Numbered from the stretch's first letter, positions 19,749-28,559 are shown. The stretch: 43,081 bases of DNA from Chromatiales bacterium (GCA_024640045.1 JAHEFS010000010.1:1-43081), one strand, 5' to 3'. Notes: a model not told the origin generated them from the sequence alone. A program made the numbers and translations.

Positions 19749-20372
19749 TCAGGCATCCGCGGGTTGCTCATGATCCTGATCAAATTCAAACCATCCACGC
19801 AGGTGGTCGATCAGGTGTTCGACACCGTCGCGGGTGCGCGCGGAAAATACTTGCGCCGAGCCGAGTTCGGGCAGTTTCTTGCGCACGCTGAGCAGGGTGG
19901 CCTGGGCCGGTCCACGCTTCAGTTTGTCAGCCTTGGTGAGGATGACATGACACGGCACACCTGCGGCCTGGCACCATGCCAGCATTTGCTGATCGAACGG
20001 TTTCATCGGGTGTCGGATATCCATGACCAGCACCACGCCGCGCAAACAGTGGCGGCTCTGGAAATAGGCTTCCAGGACCTGTTGCCAGTGCTCCTTCAGC
20101 GCCAGGGGAACCTTGGCGAACCCGTAGCCCGGCAAATCGGCGATTCGCCGCTCATCATCGACCCGGAATATCACGATTTGCTGGGTGCGTCCGGGCGTTT
20201 TGCTCGTTCGGGCAAGCGACTTCTGATCCGTCAACGCATTGATGGCGCTGGACTTGCCAGCGTTGGAACGGCCCGCAATGGCGACCTCGATTCCCTCGTC
20301 TGGCGGTAGCTGGCGAAGTTCGTGCGCACTGAGTACGTAACTGGCCTGTCTGAATGGGTTGACCTGTTTCAT
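19749..20372 (-). CDS. engB: Ribosome biogenesis GTPase EngB/YihA
   Basis: This 207-residue EngB GTPase has P-loop GRSNAGKSS, switch II DLPGYGFAKV, G4 TKADKL and G5 SARTRDG. It is needed for late 50S assembly. The start chosen (MKQVNPFRQASYVLSA) gives the family's normal length; the ORF runs further upstream without conservation. It is divergent from the cytochrome c4 gene. In Pseudomonas engB, cytochrome c4 and dsbA also cluster next to polA; here polA is about 3.5 kb away. Confidence 0.95.
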   Translation of the reverse strand: MKQVNPFRQASYVLSAHELRQLPPDEGIEVAIAGRSNAGKSSAINALTDQKSLARTSKTPGRTQQIVIFRVDDERRIADLPGYGFAKVPLALKEHWQQVLEAYFQSRHCLRGVVLVMDIRHPMKPFDQQMLAWCQAAGVPCHVILTKADKLKRGPAQATLLSVRKKLPELGSAQVFSARTRDGVEHLIDHLRGWFEFDQDHEQPADA

Positions 20373-20482
20373 CGGGGTCAGGACCTGTTTTTTCCGGGGG
20401 GTGGGTGGTATGCAAGCCGCTAAATCGCGATAATAGCGACCCATTTTGGTCATTGTACGCACAGATTCCCGGAGAACGCTAA

Positions 20483-21109
20483 ATGAAGGTTTTGTTGCGG
20501 GCGGCAGCCCTGCTGTCACTGGTTCTGACCCTGCCTGTCCTGGCCGCGGGAGATGCCGCAGCCGGTAAGGCGAAAGCCGCTGTTTGCGCGGCCTGCCATG
20601 GCATGGATGGCAATAGTGTTGTTGCCATGTGGCCAAAGATCGCCGGACAGCATGCGCCGTATATCGAGCGCCAGTTGGCCCTGATCAAGAGCGGCGCGCG
20701 CGCTGTGCCCGAGATGATGGGTATTTCGGCCGGGCTCAGCGAACAGGATATGGCCGATCTGGCCGCCTATTTCGGCAGCCAGAAGACCAGCCCGGCAGTG
20801 GCGGATCCGGCGCTGGTCGAGTTGGGGCAGCGAATTTACAAGGCAGGTATTCCGAAGCGCGAGGTGCCGGCGTGCATGAGTTGCCATGGCCCCGCGGGTG
20901 AAGGCAACCCACTGTCGGGATATCCAGCGCTTGCCGGACAGCATGCGACTTACACGGCCAAGATGCTGACCCGCTACGAGGCGGGTGAAACGTGGGGTGA
21001 AGGTGATGAGGCCAGCACGATCATGACCGAAGTGGCTGATACCCTGTTGGCTTCAGAAATCGAGGCCGTGGCGAGCTACATTCAGGGTTTGCACGGCACC
21101 ATTGAATAA
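20483..21109 (+). CDS. Dihaem cytochrome c4
   Basis: This 208-residue periplasmic cytochrome has a signal peptide (MKVLLRAAALLSLVLTLPVLAAG) and two homologous c-type domains. The haem sites are CAACHGMDG (near residue 38) and CMSCHGPAG (near residue 131), and each domain has a later Met ligand candidate. Cytochromes c4 pass electrons from the bc1 complex to terminal oxidases. GGAG lies upstream of the ATG. dsbA follows 72 bases later, the same pairing as in Pseudomonas. Confidence 0.93.
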   Translation: MKVLLRAAALLSLVLTLPVLAAGDAAAGKAKAAVCAACHGMDGNSVVAMWPKIAGQHAPYIERQLALIKSGARAVPEMMGISAGLSEQDMADLAAYFGSQKTSPAVADPALVELGQRIYKAGIPKREVPACMSCHGPAGEGNPLSGYPALAGQHATYTAKMLTRYEAGETWGEGDEASTIMTEVADTLLASEIEAVASYIQGLHGTIE

Positions 21110-21120
21110 TTCAGGCCGGA

Positions 21121-21151
21121 ACCGCCGGAGATTCTGGCGGTCAGAGACCGC
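21121..21151 (+). promoter_or_regulatory. Mutually exclusive hairpins between cytochrome c4 and dsbA
   Basis: ACCGCC (21121-21126) can pair with GGCGGT (21136-21141). Alternatively GCGGTC (21137-21142) pairs with GACCGC (21146-21151) around an AGA loop. The two stems share bases and cannot coexist. No T-run follows, and the dsbA Shine-Dalgarno (GGAGAGAAG) starts about 20 bases later. This could modulate dsbA expression or protect the cytochrome mRNA end. Confidence 0.3.
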
Positions 21152-21181
21152 TGGAACCCAAGCTGTCCGGAGAGAAGAGAT

Positions 21182-21862
21182 ATGACATTCAAACTTTCGA
21201 TTGGAGCCGCTCTGCTGTTGGTTTGCGGGCTGCTTCACGCGCAAACCGGCCCTTTCCAGGAAGGCGTGCATTATTTTGAGATCGACCAGGCGCCGGTCCA
21301 GCGCGACAGCGTGGAGGTGACCGAAGCATTCAGTTACCTGTGCACCCACTGCGCAACCTTTGAGCCCTATATGCAGAGTTGGAAGGGGCGGATGCCGGAA
21401 AACGTGGTACTGAAGCGCATCTCGGTTGGATTTGGCCGTCGCGCCTGGGAGCTTTACGCCCGAGGCTATGTGACCGCCACCCTGATGGGAATCGAGGAGC
21501 CTTCGCACCCGGCCATGATGGATGCCATCTGGAAAGAAAACAGGCAGATGCGCAGCCTGGCGGACCTGGCCGAGTTTTACGCCCAGTTTGGCGTGGACAA
21601 GGACGCTTTCATAGCAACGGCGCAATCATTCAATGTCGACACGCAGATGCGGCGCGAGCAGCGTCAGATTCAGATTTATGGTGTAACGGGCACACCGTCC
21701 ATGATCGTCAACGGGCGTTATCGGGTTTCCAGCAGCCAACAAGTGCGTGGTTTCGAGGAGATGCTGGCCGTGGTGGATTATTTGGTGGACAAAGAACTGG
21801 CCGCGCTTGGCGCCGGGCAGACGGCGGAGGTCGCAACAGCCGACACGCAATCGGCCAACTGA
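21182..21862 (+). CDS. dsbA: DsbA-family thiol:disulfide interchange protein
   Basis: This 226-residue periplasmic oxidoreductase has a signal peptide (MTFKLSIGAALLLVCGLLHA) and a thioredoxin fold interrupted by a helical insert. The active site is CTHC in SYLCTHCATFEPY, where E. coli DsbA has CPHC. The cis-Pro loop is VTGTPSMIVNG. It should introduce disulfides into secreted proteins. The Thr at the second active-site position is expected to shift the redox potential. It ends in a strong terminator. Confidence 0.93.
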   Translation: MTFKLSIGAALLLVCGLLHAQTGPFQEGVHYFEIDQAPVQRDSVEVTEAFSYLCTHCATFEPYMQSWKGRMPENVVLKRISVGFGRRAWELYARGYVTATLMGIEEPSHPAMMDAIWKENRQMRSLADLAEFYAQFGVDKDAFIATAQSFNVDTQMRREQRQIQIYGVTGTPSMIVNGRYRVSSSQQVRGFEEMLAVVDYLVDKELAALGAGQTAEVATADTQSAN

Positions 21863-21878
21863 TCGAAGCAGGAAATCG

Positions 21879-21911
21879 AACCGGCGCAGCTTAGGCCGCG
21901 CCGGTTTTTTT
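21879..21911 (+). terminator. Rho-independent terminator after dsbA
   Basis: A 9-bp stem (AACCGGCGC at 21879-21887 with GCGCCGGTT at 21898-21906) and a T-run to 21911 follow the dsbA stop by 16 bases. It separates dsbA from the convergent TSUP gene. Confidence 0.85.
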
Positions 21912-21920
21912 GTGCCCGGT

Positions 21921-22712
21921 TCAACCCGGCCAACCGCTGAGCATTCGCACTGAAAGCAGCAGCAGAAAACCTCCGAAGACACGCCGCACCAATACCGGGG
22001 ACGAGCGATGTACGGCTGCAGCACCGAGCGGCGCGGCCAGGACACTGAATGCGGCGATTCCGGCGAATGCTGGCAGGTAGATATACCCGAGTGTCGATCC
22101 CGGCAAGTTCGCATCGCGGCCCAGCCAGGCAAAGCTGAGGGTTCCCGCCACCGCAATAGGGTAGCCGCACGCGGCGGCGGTCGCCACGGCTTGTTGGGCG
22201 CGAACTCCATGCCACAGGAACCAGGGCACAGTCATGCTGCCGCCGCCGATGCCGACCAGGCTGGATATCGCGCCGAACACTACGCCAGCACCGGTGTTCG
22301 CGAGTACACCAGCCGGCCGATCGTGCTCGACGGGTGCGCGACCGGCGATCATGTGCCCTCCGACCAGCAAGGCGAAGACCCCGAACACGGCCGCCAGCGC
22401 GTTGCCACTGATCTGGTCCGCGATCAGGGCTCCCAGTACCGCACCCGCGAGCAGCCCGGGCGCCAACTGCCAGGCCAGGGTCCAGCGAACCGCACCTCGC
22501 CGGTGGTGAGACCTGATCGAGCTGAGTGAAGTCAGCAGCATGGTGGAAAGCGAGGTCGCTACCGCCATGTGGATGGCATAGGCTGAAGTGGCCGGATCAC
22601 GGCTCAACAGGAAAGTCAGTGCGGGCACCAGCACCAGGCCACCGCCAATTCCCAGGTAGCCCGCCAGGAATCCCGCGGTGAGCCCGGTCAGAGCCAGTTC
22701 GATCCAGATCAT
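21921..22712 (-). CDS. TSUP family permease (TauE/SafE-like)
   Basis: This 263-residue membrane protein has about eight helices and the TSUP repeat signatures LAGYLGIGGGLVLVPAL (N half) and ISSLVGIGGGSMTVPWFLW (C half). The family exports sulfite, sulfoacetate or related anions, or imports sulfur compounds; the substrate cannot be read here. The start (MIWIELALTG) begins directly at the first helix; the longer ORF upstream overlaps the divergent slt gene and is not conserved. Confidence 0.9.
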   Translation of the reverse strand: MIWIELALTGLTAGFLAGYLGIGGGLVLVPALTFLLSRDPATSAYAIHMAVATSLSTMLLTSLSSIRSHHRRGAVRWTLAWQLAPGLLAGAVLGALIADQISGNALAAVFGVFALLVGGHMIAGRAPVEHDRPAGVLANTGAGVVFGAISSLVGIGGGSMTVPWFLWHGVRAQQAVATAAACGYPIAVAGTLSFAWLGRDANLPGSTLGYIYLPAFAGIAAFSVLAAPLGAAAVHRSSPVLVRRVFGGFLLLLSVRMLSGWPG

Positions 22713-22750
22713 GCCAGGTACTCGCCAGGTGGAATTTGCGAAAGGGGTTC

Positions 22751-22779
22751 TTGCCGGGACGCGGTGGATTGCATAAATT
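22751..22779 (+). promoter_or_regulatory. Possible sigma-70 promoter for slt
   Basis: TTGCCG (22751-22756), a 17-base spacer and TAAATT (22774-22779) lie just upstream of slt. The start would fall only a few bases before the ATG at 22790, giving a very short leader that still covers part of GAGGGG. Confidence 0.3.
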
Positions 22780-22789
22780 AGAGGGGCCC

Positions 22790-24802
22790 ATGAAAAATTC
22801 CGACAGTGCAAGCATAACGCAGGCGGCCGCGCAGCAAAATCGAGCCCTGCCTCTCTTTTTGTTGCTGTTGTGCCTGTGCTGGCTTTTCGGCAGCGTCTCG
22901 GCCAACTCGATTGATGATCGCGCCCGTTTCCAGCAAGCCTGGGAGGCCGCTTCGAAGGGGGACCGGCAAACCTTTGACACCCTGGGACAGGGGCTCGAAG
23001 GCTATCTGCTTTACCCCTACCTTCAATACGAAGATTTCCGGTCACGCCGGGCCCGGGCCGAGCCGGCTGAAATGGCGGCGTTTCTGGAGCAGCATGCTGA
23101 CTGGGCTTTTACCCCGGCCTTGCGAGGCTCATGGTTGCGTACCCTCGGGGCACTGGGCCGCTGGCCGGCTTTGATCGAGTACGCCGACGGCACGCTGGAT
23201 ACCCGCACTGCGTGTTACCTCGCACGGGCTCGTATTGCCGAAGGAGCAACAGACGGCCTGGTGTCCGATGTGCAGGCGCTGTGGGCGGTCGGCAAATCCC
23301 AGCCGGATACCTGCGATCCGGCTTTCACCTGGTTGCGCCAACAGGACGGTATCACCCCGGGTCTGGCGTGGGAGCGGATCCGCCTGGCGATGGAATCGGG
23401 AAATGCGCGGCTGACGCTGTACCTGGAACGGTTCGTTCCCGCGAACGAGCGAATATGGGTAAAGCGGTGGCAGGACCTCAACCGGACCCGTTACCGCGAT
23501 TTGGACAAAACACGCAACTGGCCCGATCAGCCCATCCCGCGCATGATCGTCGCGAGTTCCCTGCAAGCCCTGGCCGGCCGCGAGCCGGATGAAGCCCTGC
23601 GTCAGTTCCGAAGGTTGGTGAGCCACTTCAGTTGGGAACCTGCTCAGCGCGGAGCCATTCAACGGGAAATTGCCCTGCAGGCCGCAGTCGCGTTGAGCGA
23701 CGATGCCCTGGAGGCTCTGGCCGCGGTCCCCATCGCCAGCCAGGATGGACAGTTGCTCGAGTGGTGGGTTCGGGCGGCAATGGCGCGCCAGCAATGGGCG
23801 CTGGTGGCCGAAGTCATCGGACGCATGCCGCCGGAGATTGCCCATGACGGACGGTGGCGCTACTGGCGGGCGGTGGCGTTCAGAGAACTGGGCGAGGCGC
23901 AGGCCGCACGCGCCCAGTTCGAGGAACTCTCCACCCAGGCCAGTTACTATGGATTTCTGGCCGCGGACGAGCTCGGCCTGCCCTATACCATCTGTCCGAT
24001 CGAACCACCCAGTGACGCCGATGCCGTCAATGTGCTGAAGGCTCGTCCCGATTTCGCTCGCAGCCTGGAGCTTCGCGCCGCCGGACTGGGGTCGTGGGCG
24101 CTGAATGAGTGGAACGGTGCGACACGGCGGCTGGACAAGGAGGAGTTGCGCACAGCCGCCGCCCTGGCCTGGGAGGAGGCCTGGTATGACCAGGTGATTT
24201 TCGCCCTGGGCAACAGCGGAGACCTTCGGCTTTACGAATGGCGTTTTCCGGTGCTGTGGAAGCAAGCGGTGGAGCAGGAAGCATCCCGGCAGCAACTGGA
24301 CCAGTCATGGGTTCTCGGGGTCATGCGTTCGGAGAGCGCGCTGGCAGAGAAGGCCCGCTCTTCGGCCGGTGCGTTGGGGCTGATGCAGCTAACACCAGCA
24401 ACAGCCCGCCAACTGTCCCGCCGGCACGGTTTGACCTATAGCGGTCATGGCCAGCTCCAGCAGGCGGAGCCCAATATTCGCTTCGGAACCACCTTCATGC
24501 GGGATCTATTGGACCGATTCGACCAGAACCCCGTGCTGGTGGCCGGGGCCTATAACGCGGGACCGGAAGCGGTCGAGCGCTGGCTTCGGACGCGGCCAAA
24601 AGGAGATATCGCGGCATGGGTGGAAACCATTCCGTATTACGAAACCCGGGACTACATCCCGCGTGTTCTCGCGTTTACGGCGATTTATGACTGGCGGTTG
24701 GGTGAGCCCGTCAAGCGGGTCAGCAGCCGCATGCCGGGCTTCGGTTCCGGTAACATGGGCCCCATGCAGACGGCCCCGGTCGTTTGCCTGGCATCGGGTT
24801 GA
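22790..24802 (+). CDS. slt: Soluble lytic murein transglycosylase
   Basis: This 670-residue Slt70-type lytic transglycosylase cleaves peptidoglycan to 1,6-anhydro-MurNAc products. A hydrophobic signal (about residues 22-40) is followed by a long alpha-superhelical U/L domain. The C-terminal SLT domain holds the catalytic Glu in MRSESALAEKARS, then GALGLMQLTPATA and the AGAYNAGPEAVERWL motif. The periplasm is its expected site. The start at 22790 was preferred over 22736, which puts 18 extra residues before the signal. Confidence 0.95.
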   Translation: MKNSDSASITQAAAQQNRALPLFLLLLCLCWLFGSVSANSIDDRARFQQAWEAASKGDRQTFDTLGQGLEGYLLYPYLQYEDFRSRRARAEPAEMAAFLEQHADWAFTPALRGSWLRTLGALGRWPALIEYADGTLDTRTACYLARARIAEGATDGLVSDVQALWAVGKSQPDTCDPAFTWLRQQDGITPGLAWERIRLAMESGNARLTLYLERFVPANERIWVKRWQDLNRTRYRDLDKTRNWPDQPIPRMIVASSLQALAGREPDEALRQFRRLVSHFSWEPAQRGAIQREIALQAAVALSDDALEALAAVPIASQDGQLLEWWVRAAMARQQWALVAEVIGRMPPEIAHDGRWRYWRAVAFRELGEAQAARAQFEELSTQASYYGFLAADELGLPYTICPIEPPSDADAVNVLKARPDFARSLELRAAGLGSWALNEWNGATRRLDKEELRTAAALAWEEAWYDQVIFALGNSGDLRLYEWRFPVLWKQAVEQEASRQQLDQSWVLGVMRSESALAEKARSSAGALGLMQLTPATARQLSRRHGLTYSGHGQLQQAEPNIRFGTTFMRDLLDRFDQNPVLVAGAYNAGPEAVERWLRTRPKGDIAAWVETIPYYETRDYIPRVLAFTAIYDWRLGEPVKRVSSRMPGFGSGNMGPMQTAPVVCLASG

Positions 24803-24812
24803 GGAGAAATCA

Positions 24813-25751
24813 ATGAAGATCGTTCTGGTGGGTGGCAGCGGATTTCTGGGCCAGTTCGTGGTGCGAGCCCTGGCGGCTGCCGGACACCACAGCGTGGTGT
24901 TGACCCGGGCGCCTGAACGGGTTCGCGAGTTTGCCCTGGAAAGGGGTGCCCGCCTGGTACAGGCGGATGTCTACTCCCCTGCAGCTCTTTCGCGGCAGTT
25001 CGAAGGTGCCGGGGCGGTGGTCAGCATGGCCGGGATTCTCAACGAAACGGGCTTTGGTGGGCAGGGCTTTCGCCGGGTCCACGTGGACCTGGTCCAGGGT
25101 ATCGCCGAAGCGTGCCGGACGGCTGGCGTGAAACGCCTGTTGCATGTCAGCGCGCTGAACGCTGGCAAGGGCGACAGCCACTACCTGCGGACCAAGGGTG
25201 AAGCGGAGTCTTTGCTCAACTCAGCCGCCGGCCTGGAGGTTACGATTTTCCAGCCATCCGTGATTTTTGGACCCGGTGACGGATTTTTCAACCGTTTCGC
25301 CGGGCTCTTGCGGTTGGCCCCGGTGCTGCCCCTGGCTTGCCCCAATTCACGGTTGCAGCCGGTGTACGCAGCTGACGTCGCCCAGGCAATGGCAGTGTCA
25401 CTGGCGGATACTTCGACGGTCAATCAGACTTTTCAACTGGGAGGCCCGCGCGACTATACCTTGATCGAACTCGTGCGCTGGACCGCCCATGTCCTGGGAC
25501 TGCGGAGATTGGTGGTGCCTCTGCCTGATGCGGCCTCCCGCGCGCAGGCGCTGGTCATGGACCTGGTCCCGGGCAAACCTTTTTCGACGGATAACTACCG
25601 CTCCCTGCAACTGGATAACGTTGCGCCGGACAATGACCTGGCCGAATTCGGTTTTGTGCCCAGTTCCGTGGAGCGCATCGTGCCTGCGTACCTGGGCCAG
25701 TCCTTACATCAGCAGCGTCTCGCCACCCTGCGACAGCGAGCCGGGCGCTAA
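24813..25751 (+). CDS. NAD(P)-binding SDR of the NDUFA9 (complex I 39 kDa) type
   Basis: This 312-residue atypical short-chain dehydrogenase opens with the Rossmann loop MKIVLVGGSGFLGQFVVRAL. It continues with TRAPERV and the ADV region seen in NDUFA9-like proteins. The usual YxxxK catalytic pair is replaced by HYLRTKGEAE, which keeps a Tyr and Lys. Substrate unknown; bacterial relatives are annotated as NADH-ubiquinone oxidoreductase-like or sugar epimerases. GAGGAGA lies 6 bases before the ATG. Its stop overlaps cca (TAATG), so it is coupled to that gene. Confidence 0.85.
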   Translation: MKIVLVGGSGFLGQFVVRALAAAGHHSVVLTRAPERVREFALERGARLVQADVYSPAALSRQFEGAGAVVSMAGILNETGFGGQGFRRVHVDLVQGIAEACRTAGVKRLLHVSALNAGKGDSHYLRTKGEAESLLNSAAGLEVTIFQPSVIFGPGDGFFNRFAGLLRLAPVLPLACPNSRLQPVYAADVAQAMAVSLADTSTVNQTFQLGGPRDYTLIELVRWTAHVLGLRRLVVPLPDAASRAQALVMDLVPGKPFSTDNYRSLQLDNVAPDNDLAEFGFVPSSVERIVPAYLGQSLHQQRLATLRQRAGR

Positions 25752-26983
25752 TGCCCGAAAAAATCTATCTCGTCGGCGGCGCCGTCCGCGACGAGCTGCT
25801 GGACCTGTCGCCGAAAGAGCGTGACTGGGTGGTCACCGGCGCGACGCCAGACGCCCTGAAAAAGCGAGGCTTCCGGCAGGTGGGTGCATCGTTTCCGGTG
25901 TTTCTCCACCCTGAGAGTGGCGAGGAATACGCACTGGCCCGCACCGAGCGCAAATCCGGCCATGGCTATCATGGTTTCCGCGTGGACTTCGACCCCGGCG
26001 TGACCATCGAGCAGGACCTGGAGCGTCGCGACCTGACCATCAACGCGATGGCGAGGGATGCTGATGGGCAGTTAATCGATCCCTACGGTGGGCGACAGGA
26101 TCTCGAGGACCGTTGGCTGCGCCACGTCTCGGCGGCTTTTGAAGAAGATCCGCTCAGGGTCCTGAGGGTGGCGCGGTTCGCAGCCCGTTTCGCGGGGCTG
26201 GGATTTCGCGTTCATCCCGACACCCTCGACCTGATGCAAAAAATCGCCCAATCCGGCGAATTGCAGCACCTGGTGCCGGAGCGCGTCTGGGTGGAGATTC
26301 GTGACGCCATGGGCGCGGCGCAACCCAGCCGTTTTCTCGAAGTGTTGCGTGCGTGCGGGGCATTGGAAGTCCTGCTGCCGGAAGTCGACGCCCTGTTCGG
26401 TGTCCCCCAGCCCCCTTCGCACCACCCGGAAATCGACACCGGAGAGCACCTCAAGCTGTGCCTTGATGTCGCCGCGAACATGGGCTGTAGCTCCGGCACG
26501 ATCGTCGCCGTCCTGCTGCACGATTTGGGTAAAGGCGTCACGCCCGCAGAGGTCTTGCCGAAGCATCCCGGGCACGAGACCGCGGGACTCCCGCTGGTGG
26601 ATGCCGTCTGCAAGCGGTTCCGCGTGCCCACGGCTGTTCACCGCCTGGCGCGCCAGGTCTGCCAGTGCCACCTGCGCGTGCACCGCGTATTGGAGATGAA
26701 ACCCGCCAGCGTGATGTCCCTGCTGGAAGACCTCGATGCGCTGCGCAGCGGCAATATCGAGGACCTGCTCCAGGCCTGTGAAGCGGACTATCGTGGCCGT
26801 TCCGGACTGGAGTCGCGTGCCTATCCACAGGCGGAGTATTTACGGCGTGTGCTGGCAGCGGCGCTGGCTGTGCGGGCGCGTGACCTGCAAACCGAGGAAG
26901 TCCAGGGGCCGAGGGTCGGCGAGTTGTTACGGGTGGCGAGAATCCAGGCGATCCGGGAATTGGCGCTCGAGCCAGCCGAGTAA
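25751..26983 (+). CDS. cca: CCA-adding enzyme with HD domain
   Basis: This 410-residue tRNA nucleotidyltransferase adds or repairs the 3' CCA end. The head domain has YLVGGAVRDELL, the catalytic carboxylates in KERDWVV, the RRDLTINAMA motif and a DPLRVLRVARFAARF helix. The C-terminal HD phosphohydrolase domain is seen in HHPEIDTGEHL and LLHDLGKG. E. coli has D-x-D where this protein has E-x-D (E23, D25). The ATG overlaps the previous stop. The 3' end overlaps the convergent VanZ-like gene by 57 bases. Confidence 0.94.
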   Translation: MPEKIYLVGGAVRDELLDLSPKERDWVVTGATPDALKKRGFRQVGASFPVFLHPESGEEYALARTERKSGHGYHGFRVDFDPGVTIEQDLERRDLTINAMARDADGQLIDPYGGRQDLEDRWLRHVSAAFEEDPLRVLRVARFAARFAGLGFRVHPDTLDLMQKIAQSGELQHLVPERVWVEIRDAMGAAQPSRFLEVLRACGALEVLLPEVDALFGVPQPPSHHPEIDTGEHLKLCLDVAANMGCSSGTIVAVLLHDLGKGVTPAEVLPKHPGHETAGLPLVDAVCKRFRVPTAVHRLARQVCQCHLRVHRVLEMKPASVMSLLEDLDALRSGNIEDLLQACEADYRGRSGLESRAYPQAEYLRRVLAAALAVRARDLQTEEVQGPRVGELLRVARIQAIRELALEPAE

Positions 26984-27358
26984 GCTGCCGAGTGGGCTGG
27001 CCACCAGCAGCAGCCCGAGAATCACCCCGGACAGATTGGCCAATGCGTCACGCCAATCCATCAACCGGTCTGGCGTGAACTGCTGTATCCCCTCGAGGCA
27101 CACACCCAACAAGGGCAGGGCGACCGCCCAGGCCACGCGGCGATGCGGATGCACCATCCCCCACCAGAACATCAGCGCGGCGTAGGCTGCGACGTGCTCA
27201 TACTTGTCCACCCCGGGCACGTTGACAGGTTGCTGGACGCTCACCAGCGACAGCGTGACGACAATTGCCAGTAGCAGCCAGCCGATCGACGCCCATATTC
27301 GCGGGTACCGGTACGCTTGCTGTTGCACAGCGGTGCCTTGGTTTGGCTTTTCCGTCAC
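26927..27358 (-). CDS. VanZ-like membrane protein
   Basis: This small membrane protein of about 143 residues has four predicted helices. It carries the VanZ-like features VDKYEHVAAYAALMFWW, a central LGVCLEGIQQFTPDR and a closing DALANLSGVILG. The family has no assigned reaction. The start is uncertain: a GTG at 27358 lies 10 bases after the upstream methyltransferase stop, while the longer ORF to 27427 would overlap that gene. Its 3' end overlaps cca by 57 bases on the opposite strand. Confidence 0.8.
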   Translation of the reverse strand: MTEKPNQGTAVQQQAYRYPRIWASIGWLLLAIVVTLSLVSVQQPVNVPGVDKYEHVAAYAALMFWWGMVHPHRRVAWAVALPLLGVCLEGIQQFTPDRLMDWRDALANLSGVILGLLLVASPLGSLLGWLERQFPDRLDSRHP

Positions 27359-27368
27359 GGGCAGCGGC

Positions 27369-28559
27369 TCAGAGTCGGTGACGCAGGTCCAGCGCGGTGA
27401 ATCCCCGCAGTGGCGTATCGATGCCACGCGTCAGCGCCATGACCTGGAATTTTTCGCCCATTTCCGAGGGTAATATCAACTGGCGCGCTTCGGCGCCAAT
27501 GCGCAGTTGGTCGTCTGGCGTTGCTTCGAGTTGCGCTGCGATCTCGTCATCCAGGCCGCATCCAAGCAAGAACATCGCCTGGCTGCTGTAGCCGCTGCAC
27601 TCGAGGCCACAGGCTGCGCCGGCCTCGGCCACCGCCGTGAAATCGACAAAGGCGGTGATGTCCTGTAGCCCGGGCCAGCGAAAGGGCGCGTCGACGGCAT
27701 GGTGCCGGTAGTGGCAGATCAGCGTGCCCTGGCTCCGTTGGGGCAGGTAATAATCTCGCCGGGGGTAACCGTAATCGATCAACAGGGCGCAGCCGCGTTC
27801 CAGGTGCTCGGTCAACCCCGCCAGCCAGGGTCCGACGGCGAGGTTGATTTCAGAACGATAACCCTCGGGTAACTCGTCGATGGAATCGCCCAGCCTGGAC
27901 TCTATCGCTTCCGCCAGTAAGGTGCGTGCCGGACCGGGTAGCCAATCGAAACCAGGCCCATCGGCCACGACATTCAGTTGCAGAATTTCTTCACCGGCTT
28001 TTTCAAAGCACTCCACCGGTAAGGCATCCAACACCTCATTGGCGATGATCACCCCACGCCAGCCGTGTCGCGGCGGATGATCGAGCCACTGAACCCGGTC
28101 CATGAGGCCAGGCGCCTGCTGCTCCAGGGTCTCTTTCTGGACCTGCCGCAAATGCCCGCTGCGCTCGAGAATCCGGTAGTTAAGGGTTTCCGCCGGGATG
28201 ATCCGGGCCAGGCGCTGCAGCAGCGTGGCCGCGAGGCGGCCGCTACCCGCACCCACTTCCAGGATGGAAAAGCTTCCGAGGGCCTCGCAGACTTCCTCCA
28301 CCTGCCGAGACAGGCAACCGGCGAACAGGTCGCCGAGTTCCGGCGCCGTGACGAAGTCTCCTCCCGCTCCGAATTTCTGCAGCCCGGCGCTGTAGTAGCC
28401 CAGCCCGGGTTCATACAGCGCTGCTTCCATGTACTCCGAAAAGGGCAATGGCCCGCGCGCCCGGATGCGCTCACGCAATTTCGTCGACAAGCGTCCGCTC
28501 AGGCGCTTGAGGTCCTCGGGCGGTTCGGGCAGGATGACGCGAGAGTTGTCAGCGGTCAT
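27369..28559 (-). CDS. MidA/NDUFAF7-family SAM-dependent methyltransferase (DUF185)
   Basis: This 396-residue methyltransferase carries the MidA signatures FSEYMEAALYEPGLGYYSAG, the SAM loop EVGAGSGRLAATLL and NEVLDALPVE. Human NDUFAF7 dimethylates an arginine in complex I; bacterial targets are not established. The chosen start MTADNSRV lies 15 bases from the divergent pteridine reductase. Notably, an NDUFA9-like dehydrogenase lies about 1.6 kb away, so two homologues of complex I factors are close neighbours. Confidence 0.9.
   Translation of the reverse strand: MTADNSRVILPEPPEDLKRLSGRLSTKLRERIRARGPLPFSEYMEAALYEPGLGYYSAGLQKFGAGGDFVTAPELGDLFAGCLSRQVEEVCEALGSFSILEVGAGSGRLAATLLQRLARIIPAETLNYRILERSGHLRQVQKETLEQQAPGLMDRVQWLDHPPRHGWRGVIIANEVLDALPVECFEKAGEEILQLNVVADGPGFDWLPGPARTLLAEAIESRLGDSIDELPEGYRSEINLAVGPWLAGLTEHLERGCALLIDYGYPRRDYYLPQRSQGTLICHYRHHAVDAPFRWPGLQDITAFVDFTAVAEAGAACGLECSGYSSQAMFLLGCGLDDEIAAQLEATPDDQLRIGAEARQLILPSEMGEKFQVMALTRGIDTPLRGFTALDLRHRL

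Noticed and set aside
20400-20482. Promoters for engB and cytochrome c4 around GATAAT/TATTAT at 20429-20435
   Set aside because: A -10-like hexamer can be read on each strand, but no matching -35 was found at usable spacing.
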